A stretch of DNA of 64,000 nucleotides from Pseudomonas sp. N3-W (GTDB lineage Bacteria > Pseudomonadota > Gammaproteobacteria > Pseudomonadales > Pseudomonadaceae), in contig NZ_CP103965.1 in the NCBI RefSeq assembly GCF_024970185.1, positions 5,289,001 to 5,353,000 on the forward strand. The letters run 5' to 3'. The notes beneath the pieces were generated by a model, which worked only from the letters and a program-made list of their open reading frames with translations, made no database searches and had not been told where the DNA came from. The translations under genes were made by a program, and so were the position numbers. Shown here piece by piece: positions 50,747-59,144 of the stretch. Within the stretch, counting starts at the first letter, position 1. Each line of letters begins with the position of its first letter.

Positions 50747-52342
50747 TCAAGATTTACATGGGCTCGCGCCTCCATGGTCAGCATCCTTTTGCGCCCGACC
50801 AATCACATAAAGTCGCAACTCCATATCCCCGGCATCCTCGGCAAACAAACACTGCCAGTTATCTGGAAACAGATTCTTATCATCCGCCTGGGCCGTTGCG
50901 GTTATCCACCATAGCCGTTTTATATTCGCGGGTAATTGCCTGAGGTCTTCGAGAAAGACCTTGTCGCGGTCCTGGTACATCAAGGTAGAAGCACCATAAC
51001 CATTGGGTCGGTTATCGGTGCTGCCATCCGTAGAGGGGTCATACAACAAGGGGTAAATGCCGGTGCGACTGTAATACACCACGGTTAACCACCAATAACC
51101 GCCATCCACGACAAGACCATCGCCGGCAATGGCGCTCTCGTTGACACGAGCCACCATGTCATCCAGCGGATGGCTCGCCTCGTTGCGCGGGTCATCCAGA
51201 TCGTCGCCCTGTTGATAAACAGTGTTTAAACCGACGCACTGAATACCCAGCAACACACACACGCACATGACCGCCAGAATAAAGTGTCGACGCGCCACTC
51301 TCACAATGGCCAGCGCCAACACCATGGGTATCCCCATCGCGGCAAAGGCCATGTAGCGCTCGATAAACATCGGGAACTTGAAGGAGATCAAGGCAATCGC
51401 CACTAGCGGGAAAAACGTGTAGATCAACAGTAACAACCCTGACTTCAATCGGCCGTTTTCCTTGAGCGCCACCCAGACCGTCGCCAGCAGCACTAGCGTG
51501 GGGAGCGCCAGATAAAGCGCGACCGGCAACTCCTGGTTGTCGCGTACGGTTAAAAACCGCCAGATCGAAGAAGGCACGGTATTCAGGGTCATCGCCGGAA
51601 TCCAGAAAATATCGCCGCCGGCCTTCAATTGCTCCGTATGCAGAAAAACTTCACTGACCAGGCTGATCAACCAGGGAATATAAAGAATGGATATCGCTAC
51701 ATACGTCATCCATAGCCCTGGACGCGACAGGTAGTGCAATGTCTTGTCCCGTTGAAACCGCAAAATCACCAGATACAGGAAATGCGACAGCGCACATAAA
51801 ATAGCGAGGTAGTGTGTGTACAGCGCGGCAGACATCAATAACCCATACGCCAGCAGGTATCGGCTGCGCAGGCTCATCAACCAATAAACCAGAGCGATAG
51901 TTGCACCCAGCAACCAGACGGTTTCCAGGGTGTACATACGTGCTTCTTGACTGTATCGCACGGATATCGGCAATAGCGCGATCAACAGCCCGGCCAGCAT
52001 TGCGGTTCTTGATGTACTGATCAGTCGCATGAACCACATGCTCAGGACGACCGTTATGATCCCCGCCACTGCGCTCATTGAACGTATAGCCAACACCCCG
52101 TCGCCAAAAACGGTGATCCATAGATGCAGCAGTAAAAAATAACCGGGTGGATGAACCTCGTGGCCCATGTGAAACCAGATAGCTTGCGGCGAGAGAACGC
52201 TCACCAATGCTGAATAGGCTTCATCGGTCCAGAAATAAGGGACGCTGATATTGTGCAAGCGCACAGCGGTTGCCAGCAGCGTAATCAACATCCAGCCGGT
52301 AATTTCCAGTCCCGAGCGCCGAAAAACAAACGAGCCCTTCAT
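50747..52342 (-). CDS. Glycosyltransferase family 39 (ArnT-like) membrane protein
   Basis: 531-residue polytopic protein with about 11-12 membrane segments. The first loop has SVPYFWTDEAYSALVSVLS, a catalytic Asp-Glu pair as in GT39/ArnT enzymes (lipid-linked sugar donors, periplasmic transfer), and then SMSAVAGIITVVLSMWFMR. The last about 150 residues form a soluble periplasmic tail (GDGLVVDGGYWWLTVVYYS). The local sequence is more A/T-rich than around it. It is coupled (ATGA) to the GtrA flippase gene upstream. It may add a sugar to lipopolysaccharide or another surface glycan. Confidence 0.8.
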   Translation of the reverse strand: MKGSFVFRRSGLEITGWMLITLLATAVRLHNISVPYFWTDEAYSALVSVLSPQAIWFHMGHEVHPPGYFLLLHLWITVFGDGVLAIRSMSAVAGIITVVLSMWFMRLISTSRTAMLAGLLIALLPISVRYSQEARMYTLETVWLLGATIALVYWLMSLRSRYLLAYGLLMSAALYTHYLAILCALSHFLYLVILRFQRDKTLHYLSRPGLWMTYVAISILYIPWLISLVSEVFLHTEQLKAGGDIFWIPAMTLNTVPSSIWRFLTVRDNQELPVALYLALPTLVLLATVWVALKENGRLKSGLLLLIYTFFPLVAIALISFKFPMFIERYMAFAAMGIPMVLALAIVRVARRHFILAVMCVCVLLGIQCVGLNTVYQQGDDLDDPRNEASHPLDDMVARVNESAIAGDGLVVDGGYWWLTVVYYSRTGIYPLLYDPSTDGSTDNRPNGYGASTLMYQDRDKVFLEDLRQLPANIKRLWWITATAQADDKNLFPDNWQCLFAEDAGDMELRLYVIGRAQKDADHGGASPCKS

Positions 52343-52713
52343 GGTTCACGCCCGCGAAACACGAAGAACTTCGAAAAAAAGAATCCGGTCATCAGGCTCA
52401 ACAGTGAAAACGCCGTCACCGTTATCAACCCCTGGATCCGCCATGCATCCGCGACACGGCCAAAGCCATAACTCATGGCGCCCATCACGCCAATGAACAT
52501 CAGGTAGCCAAAAATCGAGACCTTGGCATCGAAGGTGTACAGCGAATTGACATAAAAAGAGAACGACGCGGCCACACAAAACGCTGCAAAGTTACTGGCT
52601 GCCTGGCTGAATTCGACGCCTACCGTCAGCACGAAAAAGATCTGCCAGTGGATCAGCGTATTGGCCACCCCAACAACGGCGTAACTGGAAAACCCTTTCC
52701 ACAACGCTTTCAT
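52339..52713 (-). CDS. GtrA-family flippase
   Basis: 124-residue four-helix protein of the GtrA family, which flips undecaprenyl-phosphate-linked sugars. Segments: FSSYAVVGVANTLIHWQIFFVL, AASNFAAFCVAASFSFYVNSLYTF and the final TGFFFSKFFVF, which fit the family well. ATG 52713 follows AGGAG at the best distance. It precedes and overlaps the GT39-like gene, so the two should act together. No GtrB (bactoprenol glucosyltransferase) is next to it, which is needed for the usual O-antigen glucosylation set. Confidence 0.85.
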   Translation of the reverse strand: MKALWKGFSSYAVVGVANTLIHWQIFFVLTVGVEFSQAASNFAAFCVAASFSFYVNSLYTFDAKVSIFGYLMFIGVMGAMSYGFGRVADAWRIQGLITVTAFSLLSLMTGFFFSKFFVFRGREP

Positions 52714-52833
52714 CCTGACTCCTGGTTTACCACCCGTTTCCTCTGAAGCTAGAGCTGTGACCAGAGGCTGTCTACTGTCAGAAATAACAGGCTGGCCACT
52801 CTTCCAGACCAGTGGTCTCTGGCCTGCTTCTCC

Positions 52834-54339
52834 TTACCAATGAAGTTCGGTGATCCGGGGCGGCTCTTTAATGACAATAAACCCGTAATCACCCCGCAGA
52901 TAAATCCGGTAAAACTGGCTGTCCACCAATGCTGGATAACCCTGATACCCCACCCGCGTCGCGTTGCGCCGCTCCCTTTCGGCCACCACGTTGGTGATGC
53001 CGGCCTTCGGCAGGTTCTCAGCCAGCATGTAGAAGTCGACGTTCAGTAGATAGCGCAGCACAGGCATTTGCTTGAGTGAAGCCTGCGCGCCCACCAGCCA
53101 GTGATCGGAATAACTCACCGACAGATAAATACGTTTGACATTACGCAGGGCCGGGCGCGATGCGATGTCGTAACTCAGGGTGCTCAAGGCCTGGGTGGCG
53201 AAAGCCTTCTGAATGACCAACACCCGTCCATAGGCGTAGGACAGCGAAAGCATGGCCAGCAACGGTATCAACAAGAGCATCGGCAGGCGCTCATGCAAGG
53301 ACGCCAACGCCAGATGGCTGAGGTAGAACAGCAACACCAGCAATACGCCAAAGCCCATCAAGGTCCGGGCGCCTTCATTGAAGTCCCGGAAAAACAGGGC
53401 CGCCCCTGACACCAGCAGCACTATCGCCAGCACGGCGAGCAGGCACAGCAGGCCGATCACGCTCTTTTTCAGGCCGCTGTCCTGACGTTCAACAATGCGT
53501 CGCCCGACCTGTAAGCTGCCAGCCACCGCACACAGCAACAACCCGCCGAAGACCCAGCCAAAACCACCGTGAAACAGCAGCACCACTTTTTCCAGCACCC
53601 TGCCCGCATTGATCTGCAGTTGCAGCAACAGGTCAGCGGACCCGTTCAGTACGTCCGTGCGCTGCTGATTCATATAGGCATACGCCGTGACGTAGTAGAT
53701 CAACCAAGCGAGCCCCAGCTGTAGCGCTTTCCAGCCAATCAGGCGCAAACAGTCGGGCCAGGGCAGTTTGTCGTTCGCGCCCCGCAGCAGCTCCAGGCAG
53801 CACAACCCGAGAAACACATTGATACTCAGCTGATACAGCCCAAGGGCCAAGGCTATCAGCAGTGCCGGAACGGCTAACTGCGAGACGCGGGAGCTGGCGC
53901 GATAAGTGATCGCATAAATCACTGCCACCAGACTCAAGGTCGTGGCCGGCCCGTCGTATTGATAAGACAGGTTCTGCAGGAAAAACGGGTTGTAACCCAG
54001 TGCCAATACCACCAGGCATCGGGAGAGTGTCGGCTCGGCAAAATAATGGAACGTCAGGCGCGTCAGTGCCCCGGCCATGGCCAGCGTGGAAATCAACAGC
54101 GGCAGAGGGAAGATGTTCGGTGCGGCGCCGCTAAAGGTCAGCCAGTTGTACAGCCACTGAGTGAACAGACGGCCTTCTTCTGCCCAGTTCATCCCGGCGG
54201 ACAGCAAGCGCCAGTTATCATCGATGTAGGGGTAATCGGCCAGGATCAGCGGGAGGATGAACACAAACAGGGCGATCAGAAAAAACAGCCAGACCTGGCG
54301 CTCGCCGAGTTCTTTGTTGATCCAATCACCCATCTTCAT
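52834..54339 (-). CDS. GtrII-like glycosyltransferase, membrane
   Basis: 501-residue polytopic protein with a GtrII-type N-terminus (LADYPYIDDNWRLLSAGMNWAEEGRLFTQWLYNWLT) carrying the Asp-Asp pair proposed as catalytic. About 10 hydrophobic segments follow and a soluble C-terminus (YRIYLRGDYGFIVIKEPP) ends it. GtrII enzymes attach glucose to O-antigen in the periplasm. The start may be either of two ATGs (54339, 54333). It lies 120 bp upstream of gtrA and is A/T-richer than flanking genes, suggesting that all three came as one island. Confidence 0.75.
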   Translation of the reverse strand: MKMGDWINKELGERQVWLFFLIALFVFILPLILADYPYIDDNWRLLSAGMNWAEEGRLFTQWLYNWLTFSGAAPNIFPLPLLISTLAMAGALTRLTFHYFAEPTLSRCLVVLALGYNPFFLQNLSYQYDGPATTLSLVAVIYAITYRASSRVSQLAVPALLIALALGLYQLSINVFLGLCCLELLRGANDKLPWPDCLRLIGWKALQLGLAWLIYYVTAYAYMNQQRTDVLNGSADLLLQLQINAGRVLEKVVLLFHGGFGWVFGGLLLCAVAGSLQVGRRIVERQDSGLKKSVIGLLCLLAVLAIVLLVSGAALFFRDFNEGARTLMGFGVLLVLLFYLSHLALASLHERLPMLLLIPLLAMLSLSYAYGRVLVIQKAFATQALSTLSYDIASRPALRNVKRIYLSVSYSDHWLVGAQASLKQMPVLRYLLNVDFYMLAENLPKAGITNVVAERERRNATRVGYQGYPALVDSQFYRIYLRGDYGFIVIKEPPRITELHW

Positions 54340-54585
54340 GACGGTGCTTCCCAGATGCCTGCCCTTGACCCATAAAGCTGTAGCCCATCAACGGCCATCA
54401 ATCGTGAGGCCGTGCGTTTTTTAGACAGGCGGCTCTCCAGCGGGGGCTGGTCCAGAGACATCCCGTAATACCCAGCCTTTGCAATTACCGGCCAATCACG
54501 CCAACCTGCGCGCCGCCGATGTGCGGCGCGCAACCTTTTGCCTGCGTCGCCACTCACTATTCAACACACTCCAGAGCCCGCAGCC

Positions 54586-55704
54586 ATGCTTGACGGACGC
54601 GACCCTCGCATCGACTTTTTTCGTGGTCTGGCGCTGATCTTCATTTTCTGGGATCACGTGCCCCAGAACCCGCTCGCCCAGTTCACCGTGCGTAATTTCG
54701 GCTTCAGCGATGCGGCGGAGATTTTCGTGTTTCTCGCCGGATACGCTGCTGTTCTGGCCTACGGCAAGATCGCACGACGCGACGGCATGATGATCGCCAC
54801 GGTGAAAATCCTGCGCCGCGCCTGGGTGTTGTATGTGGTGCATATCTTCCTGTTGGCGTTGCTGATGGGCATCGTGTTTTTCGCCAACAGCCACGTCGAA
54901 ACCCGCGACCTGGTGCATGAAATGGGCTTGCAGTATTTCCTCAGCAACCCGCAGCAGGCACTGGTGGACGAATTGCTGTTGCGCTTCAAGCCGAACCTGA
55001 TGGACCCGTTGCCGCTGTACATTCTGTTGTTGATGGGCCTGCCCCTGGTATTGCCGGCGCTGCTGCGCAAGGCGCAATGGGTGCTGGGATTGTCAGTGGC
55101 GGTTTACCTGCTGGCGCCGTGGTTGCAGTGGAACCTGGCGAGTACCGATGGCGGCGTGTGGTTTTTCAACCCGCTGGCCTGGCAGCTGCTGTTTATCCTC
55201 GGCGGTGCGGCGGCGCTTCATCGGCCTCAGGTGCGAGACACGCGGAAGCTGAATCGCCAGCCGCTGTTCATCGCGGCGGCGAGTTATCTGCTGATTACCG
55301 GGGTGATTGCACTGTCATGGAAATGGCCGCAGGTGCATGACGCCTTCATGCCCAAGGTGATCGGTGAATGGCTGTACCCGATCAGCAAGACCAACCTGTC
55401 GCCGGTGCGGCTGCTGCACTTCCTGGCATTGGCCTATGTCACTGCAAAACTGCTGCCGGAGAGCGGCTGGACGCGCCACTGGCTGGCCCGGCAAAGCTGT
55501 CGCATGGGCCGTTATTCGCTGGAGGTGTTTTGCCTCGGGGTGTTGCTGGCGCCATTGGCAGACATGCTCAATGCGCTGGGCAATGATGCCTTGGCGATGC
55601 AGGTTTTCAGTGCGTTGCTGGGGGTAGGGTTGATGGCGTTGCTGGGGGCGTGGCTGGACTTCAACAAGCGGTTGAATCGGCCGGTGTCAGTGGTGCCCGC
55701 TTAG
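54586..55704 (+). CDS. OpgC-domain membrane acyltransferase
   Basis: 372-residue membrane protein with about 10 hydrophobic segments and the OpgC signature DPRIDFFRGLALIFIFWDHVP followed by FGFSDAAEIFVFLAGYAAVLAYGK. OpgC succinylates or otherwise acylates periplasmic glucans or surface sugars. The frame is open upstream to TTG 54538, but ATG 54586 begins right at the conserved region; the ribosome site is weak. It diverges from the glycosyltransferase genes, hence it may decorate their product. Confidence 0.85.
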   Translation: MLDGRDPRIDFFRGLALIFIFWDHVPQNPLAQFTVRNFGFSDAAEIFVFLAGYAAVLAYGKIARRDGMMIATVKILRRAWVLYVVHIFLLALLMGIVFFANSHVETRDLVHEMGLQYFLSNPQQALVDELLLRFKPNLMDPLPLYILLLMGLPLVLPALLRKAQWVLGLSVAVYLLAPWLQWNLASTDGGVWFFNPLAWQLLFILGGAAALHRPQVRDTRKLNRQPLFIAAASYLLITGVIALSWKWPQVHDAFMPKVIGEWLYPISKTNLSPVRLLHFLALAYVTAKLLPESGWTRHWLARQSCRMGRYSLEVFCLGVLLAPLADMLNALGNDALAMQVFSALLGVGLMALLGAWLDFNKRLNRPVSVVPA

Positions 55705-55741
55705 AAGATCAAAAGATCGCAGGCTGCGATCTTTTGATCTT
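55705..55741. terminator. Perfect 18-bp hairpin after opgC-like gene
   Basis: Arms AAGATCAAAAGATCGCAG and CTGCGATCTTTTGATCTT match at all 18 positions around a single G. It starts immediately after the TAG stop. Similar GATC-containing hairpins recur in Pseudomonas intergenic regions, so it could be a mobile small repeat used as a terminator. Confidence 0.7.
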
Positions 55742-55752
55742 GAACATACAAC

Positions 55753-55779
55753 GCCCCGATCACCTCGACCGGGGCTTTT
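55753..55779 (+). terminator. Second terminator after opgC-like gene
   Basis: GCCCCG...CGGGGC with an 11-nt loop and a T run; acts in the + direction. Confidence 0.65.
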
Positions 55780-55799
55780 GCATGTCAGGCGTTACGTGT

Positions 55800-57221
55800 T
55801 CAAGAAGCCGACCGCGCCGCGCCGCGTGGCGCATTGTTCGGTTGCAGCTTGAACGCGTAGAACAGCACCGTCAGCAGCACCAGGAACGCCGGGCCCACAT
55901 ACAAAGCCACACGGGTGTCCGGGAAGTACGCCATCAGGCCGACTACCAGCACCAGGAATATCAGTGCCAGGTAGGAGCTGACCGGGTACAGCCACATCTT
56001 GTATTGCAGGCCGGCACGTTCGCTGGCGCTCAGGCCTTTACGGAATTTGAGCTGGGCCAGCAGGATCATCACCCAGGTCCAGATCGCCCCGAAGGTGGCA
56101 ATCGCGGTGACCCAGACAAAGACTTTTTCCGGAACCATGTAGTTGAGCAGCACGCCCAGCAACAACACGAAGATCGACAGCAGCAGCGCCCGACGCGGCA
56201 CGCCGTTACTGGAGGTCTTGGCAAAGCCGGCAGGCGCCTGGCCGTTCTGCGCCAGGCTGTAGAGCATGCGCCCGGTGCTGAAGATGCCGCCGTTGCAGGA
56301 CGATAGCGCCGCGGTAATCACCACGAAGTTGATGATGCCGGCGGCGGTCTTGATACCCAGACGCTCGAAGGTCATCACGAACGGACTGCCCTGGGTGCCG
56401 ATCTCGTTCCACGGGTAGATCGACAGGATCACGAACAAGGCGCCGACGTAGAACAACAGGATCCGCCAGAACACCGAGCCGATCGCATTGGGGATGGTCT
56501 TCTGCGGGTTCTTCGCTTCACCGGCAGTCAGGCCGATCATCTCGACACCGAGGTAGGCGAACATCACCATTTGCAGGGACATCAGCACGCCTTGCACGCC
56601 GTTGGGCATGAAGCCGCCGTGGGCCCACAGATTGGAAATGCCCAACGCCACGCCGTCGTTGCCGAAACCGAAAGCGATCACGCCGATACCGCCGATCACC
56701 ATGGCGATGATGGTGACGATCTTGATCAGGGCGAACCAGAATTCGAACTCGCCGAAGGCCTTCACCGCGATCAGGTTGATCGTGCCCATGCTCATCAAAG
56801 CGGCCAGCGCCCAGATCCAGCGCGGTACATCGGGGAACCAGACACCCATGTACACCGCTACCGCGGTGATTTCCGCGACGCAGGTCACCAGCCACAGGAA
56901 CCAGTAGTTCCAGCCGGTGAGAAAGCCTGCCAATGGGCCCAGATAATCTTGCGCATAACGGCTGAAGGAGCCGGCGACCGGGTTGTGCACGGCCATCTCG
57001 CCGAGGGCACGCATGATCACCAGAATCGCCAGACCGCCGATGATGTAGGACAGCATGATCGCCGGACCGGCCATTTCGATGGCCTTGGCGGAGCCGAGAA
57101 ACAGACCGACGCCGATACAGGCGCCGAGCGCCATCAAGCGAATATGCCGTTCGCCGAGTTCGCGTTTGAGCGGGCCGCCCTGAGCGGTCTCGCCATGGGG
57201 CAGGGGATTGCCGACTGGCAT
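55800..57221 (-). CDS. AAT-family amino acid permease
   Basis: 473-residue APC-type amino acid permease of the AAT (GabP/ProY/CycA) group, 12 membrane segments. Conserved: RHIRLMALGACIGVGLFLGSAKAI near the N-terminus, GRYSF-like NPVAGSFSRYAQDYLGPLAGF, FAYLGVEMIGLTAGEAKNPQKTIPNAI and GRMLYSLAQNGQAP. It imports a neutral or aromatic amino acid; the exact substrate is not told by sequence or neighbours. ATG 57221 starts the typical N-terminus (MPVGNPLPHG) with GAGG about 10 nt before it; the frame is longer upstream but non-homologous in look. Confidence 0.88.
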   Translation of the reverse strand: MPVGNPLPHGETAQGGPLKRELGERHIRLMALGACIGVGLFLGSAKAIEMAGPAIMLSYIIGGLAILVIMRALGEMAVHNPVAGSFSRYAQDYLGPLAGFLTGWNYWFLWLVTCVAEITAVAVYMGVWFPDVPRWIWALAALMSMGTINLIAVKAFGEFEFWFALIKIVTIIAMVIGGIGVIAFGFGNDGVALGISNLWAHGGFMPNGVQGVLMSLQMVMFAYLGVEMIGLTAGEAKNPQKTIPNAIGSVFWRILLFYVGALFVILSIYPWNEIGTQGSPFVMTFERLGIKTAAGIINFVVITAALSSCNGGIFSTGRMLYSLAQNGQAPAGFAKTSSNGVPRRALLLSIFVLLLGVLLNYMVPEKVFVWVTAIATFGAIWTWVMILLAQLKFRKGLSASERAGLQYKMWLYPVSSYLALIFLVLVVGLMAYFPDTRVALYVGPAFLVLLTVLFYAFKLQPNNAPRGAARSAS

Positions 57222-57591
57222 AGGGGTACAACCTCGTCTTGTTATTGGATATGACCGCCGAGTGTCGAGCGCGGACCGATAAGCCATTGCTCGCCAAACC
57301 GGGCCTGCTTCATGGGCAGGACCGTCCTTGCAGGACAAACCGTCAGGATCAGCGGGGCGTGCAGTATAAAAAGCTCGCGACAGGGGTTTTCACTCTATAA
57401 ATCACAACATTCAGCGGGAACTCTCGGCAAACGCGGGGTTTACGGAGGGGCATTACCTGGTTTTATCGCCATCAAGCCTGACCGAAACGGCGCCGAGTAT
57501 TGCACAGCAATGGTGCACCGTCATGCCCCTGCTTTGGCCGTATTTACCCGCTGAAAGGCTCTAACCCGGCCATATCAGGCACTACAGAGCC
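57222..57591. promoter_or_regulatory. Intergenic region before the permease and REPIN
   Basis: No gene is supported here. Two short direct TATAAA-like stretches (57366-57371, 57396-57401) could be promoter parts; I see no clear operator. CATATCAGGCACTACA at 57571-57586 is a degraded copy of the 45-bp unit found in the array at 58284-58931. Confidence 0.35.
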
Positions 57592-57681
57592 GTGGCGAGC
57601 GAGCTTGCTCGCGCTTGAGAGCGCAGCGCTCACAAAAAGGGGCCTGCTGCGCAGTCCAGCGCGAGCAAGCTCGCTCGCCAC
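57592..57681. repeat. REPIN, GTGGCGAGCGAGC type, left of RAYT
   Basis: GTGGCGAGCGAGCTTGCTCG opposite CGAGCAAGCTCGCTCGCCAC, spacer including GCGCAGCGCTCACAAAAAGG. Same class as the four copies downstream of the RAYT gene. Confidence 0.93.
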
Positions 57682-57800
57682 AACAGCCATACGGGTTTAG
57701 ATCCTTCAATGGATTCGGAATCTTCAGACAATCGTTGCCGACATGGGTAGGAAGGTGGCGGGCTAGGATCAGTTGAGGAATTTAAAGAGCAGGCAATGGA

Positions 57801-58259
57801 ATGCAAGAACGTCCCAACTCACATCGACTCCGCCAAGGACGCCATTCAGAAAAGGGTCGAGGCTATCTGATCACGGTGGTTGTGCATCAACGCCGACAGA
57901 TATTCACTGACTGGCAACTGGGACGTTTACTTGTCACTGAATTCAGGAGAGCCCACGAGCAAAAATGGGTCAGTTCGATTGCCTGGGTCATCATGCCGGA
58001 CCACTTTCATTGGCTGGTGCAACTTGAGCAGCGATCCTTGGCGCAGCTCATGCAGGCCATCAAGTCCCGAAGCACGCTGAACATCAACCGGGCTTCAGGT
58101 ACTCAAGGCTCATTCTGGCAAACCGGCTATCACGACCGGGCGATTCGTGATGATGAAGATCTGCGACCGTTTGCTCGCTATATCGTGGCCAACCCCTTAC
58201 GCGCAGGCTTGGTAGAGAAAATCGGCGACTACCCACTGTGGGATGCCTGCTGGCTCTGA
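57801..58259 (+). CDS. REP-associated tyrosine transposase (RAYT)
   Basis: 152-residue RAYT of the Y1/HUH transposase family. It has the HxH metal motif in MPDHFHWLV (His-Phe-His), the catalytic Tyr in ARYIVANPLRAGLV and the start LITVVVHQRRQIFTDW. Such single-copy enzymes recognise REP palindromes and are thought to move REPINs. The gene is flanked on both sides by REPINs of one class (GTGGCGAGCGAGC), one on the left and four on the right, so these are its probable substrates. ATG 57801 with GCAGG upstream. Confidence 0.93.
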   Translation: MQERPNSHRLRQGRHSEKGRGYLITVVVHQRRQIFTDWQLGRLLVTEFRRAHEQKWVSSIAWVIMPDHFHWLVQLEQRSLAQLMQAIKSRSTLNINRASGTQGSFWQTGYHDRAIRDDEDLRPFARYIVANPLRAGLVEKIGDYPLWDACWL

Positions 58260-58336
58260 GCACCTCTCCCTGACTTACCATTGACTGTGGACCTTTTAGG
58301 GTTTCTGAATCAGCTATATCCGGCACCACACACCCT

Positions 58337-58427
58337 GTGGCGAGCGAGCTTGCTCGCGCTTGAGTGCGCAGCGCTCACAAAAAATGGGCCTGCTGCGCAG
58401 CCCAGCGCGAGCAAGCTCGCTCGCCAC
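58337..58427. repeat. REPIN A in RAYT array
   Basis: GTGGCGAGCGAGCTTGCTCG with mirror CGAGCAAGCTCGCTCGCCAC; centre GCGCAGCGCTCACAAAAAATGGG. Confidence 0.93.
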
Positions 58428-58521
58428 GGGACCTTTTAGGGGTTCTGAATCAGCTATATCCGGCACCACACACGGGACTTTTAGGGTTTCTAAATCAGCT
58501 ATATCCGGCACCACACACCCT

Positions 58522-58611
58522 GTGGCGAGCGAGCTTGCTCGCGCTTGAGTGCGCAGCGCTCACAAAAAGGGGCCTGCTGCGCAGTCCAGCGCGAGCAAGC
58601 TCGCTCGCCAC
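58522..58611. repeat. REPIN B in RAYT array
   Basis: Same arms as REPIN A; centre shows CACAAAAAGGGGCC. Nearly identical to copy C. Confidence 0.93.
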
Positions 58612-58747
58612 GGGACCTTTTAGGGTTTCGAATCAGCTATATCCGGCACCACACACGGGACTTTTAGGGTTTCGAATCAGCTATATCCGGCACCACACAC
58701 GGGACTTTTAGGGTTTCGAATCAGCTATATCCGGCACCACACACCCT

Positions 58748-58837
58748 GTGGCGAGCGAGCTTGCTCGCGCTTGAGTGCGCAGCGCTCACAAAAAGGGGCC
58801 TGCTGCGCAGTCCAGCGCGAGCAAGCTCGCTCGCCAC
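58748..58837. repeat. REPIN C in RAYT array
   Basis: Nearly identical to copy B, indicating recent duplication. Confidence 0.93.
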
Positions 58838-58931
58838 GGGACTTTTTAGGGGTTCTGAATCAGCTATATCCGGCACCACACACGGGACTTTTTAGGGTTT
58901 CGAGTCAGCTATATCTGGCACCACACACCCT

Positions 58932-59022
58932 GTGGCGAGCGAGCTTGCTCGCGCTTGAGTGCGCAGCGCTCACAAAAAATGGGCCTGCTGCGCAGTCCAG
59001 CGCGAGCAAGCTCGCTCGCCAC
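58932..59022. repeat. REPIN D in RAYT array
   Basis: Same arms, centre like REPIN A (CACAAAAAATGGGCC). Last element before the PBP-like gene. Confidence 0.93.
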
Positions 59023-59144
59023 GGGGTTATCAGTCATTTTCATAAAACACAGCCAATACCCAAATTCAAAACCTGGAATCGACAATTTTTCCCCCACCGC
59101 CAACCACCGTCTAAGCTTCAGACAAGTCCGATCAATCTGCGTGA

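Larger units (their letters stand above)
58284..58931. repeat. 45-bp tandem-repeat array interleaved with REPINs
   Basis: Eight copies of a unit of about 45 bp (GGGACTTTTAGGGTTTCGAA then TCAGCTATATCCGGCACCAC). The first copy ends at 58336; then 58440-58473, 58474-58519, 58612-58657, 58658-58701, 58702-58747, 58838-58883 and 58884-58931. Copies differ by a few bases (TTTCTGAATC, TTCTAAATC, TTTCGAGTC). REPINs sit between groups of 1, 2, 3 and 2 copies. Confidence 0.9.

Noticed and set aside
50747..54345. Prophage-encoded gtr cassette
   Set aside because: Gtr-like genes often ride on phages, but no integrase, attachment site, tRNA or phage gene is present here, so only an island is claimed.
58284..59022. 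Possible CRISPR array
   Set aside because: The repeats alternate with REPINs that are themselves identical; there are no unique spacers and no cas genes.
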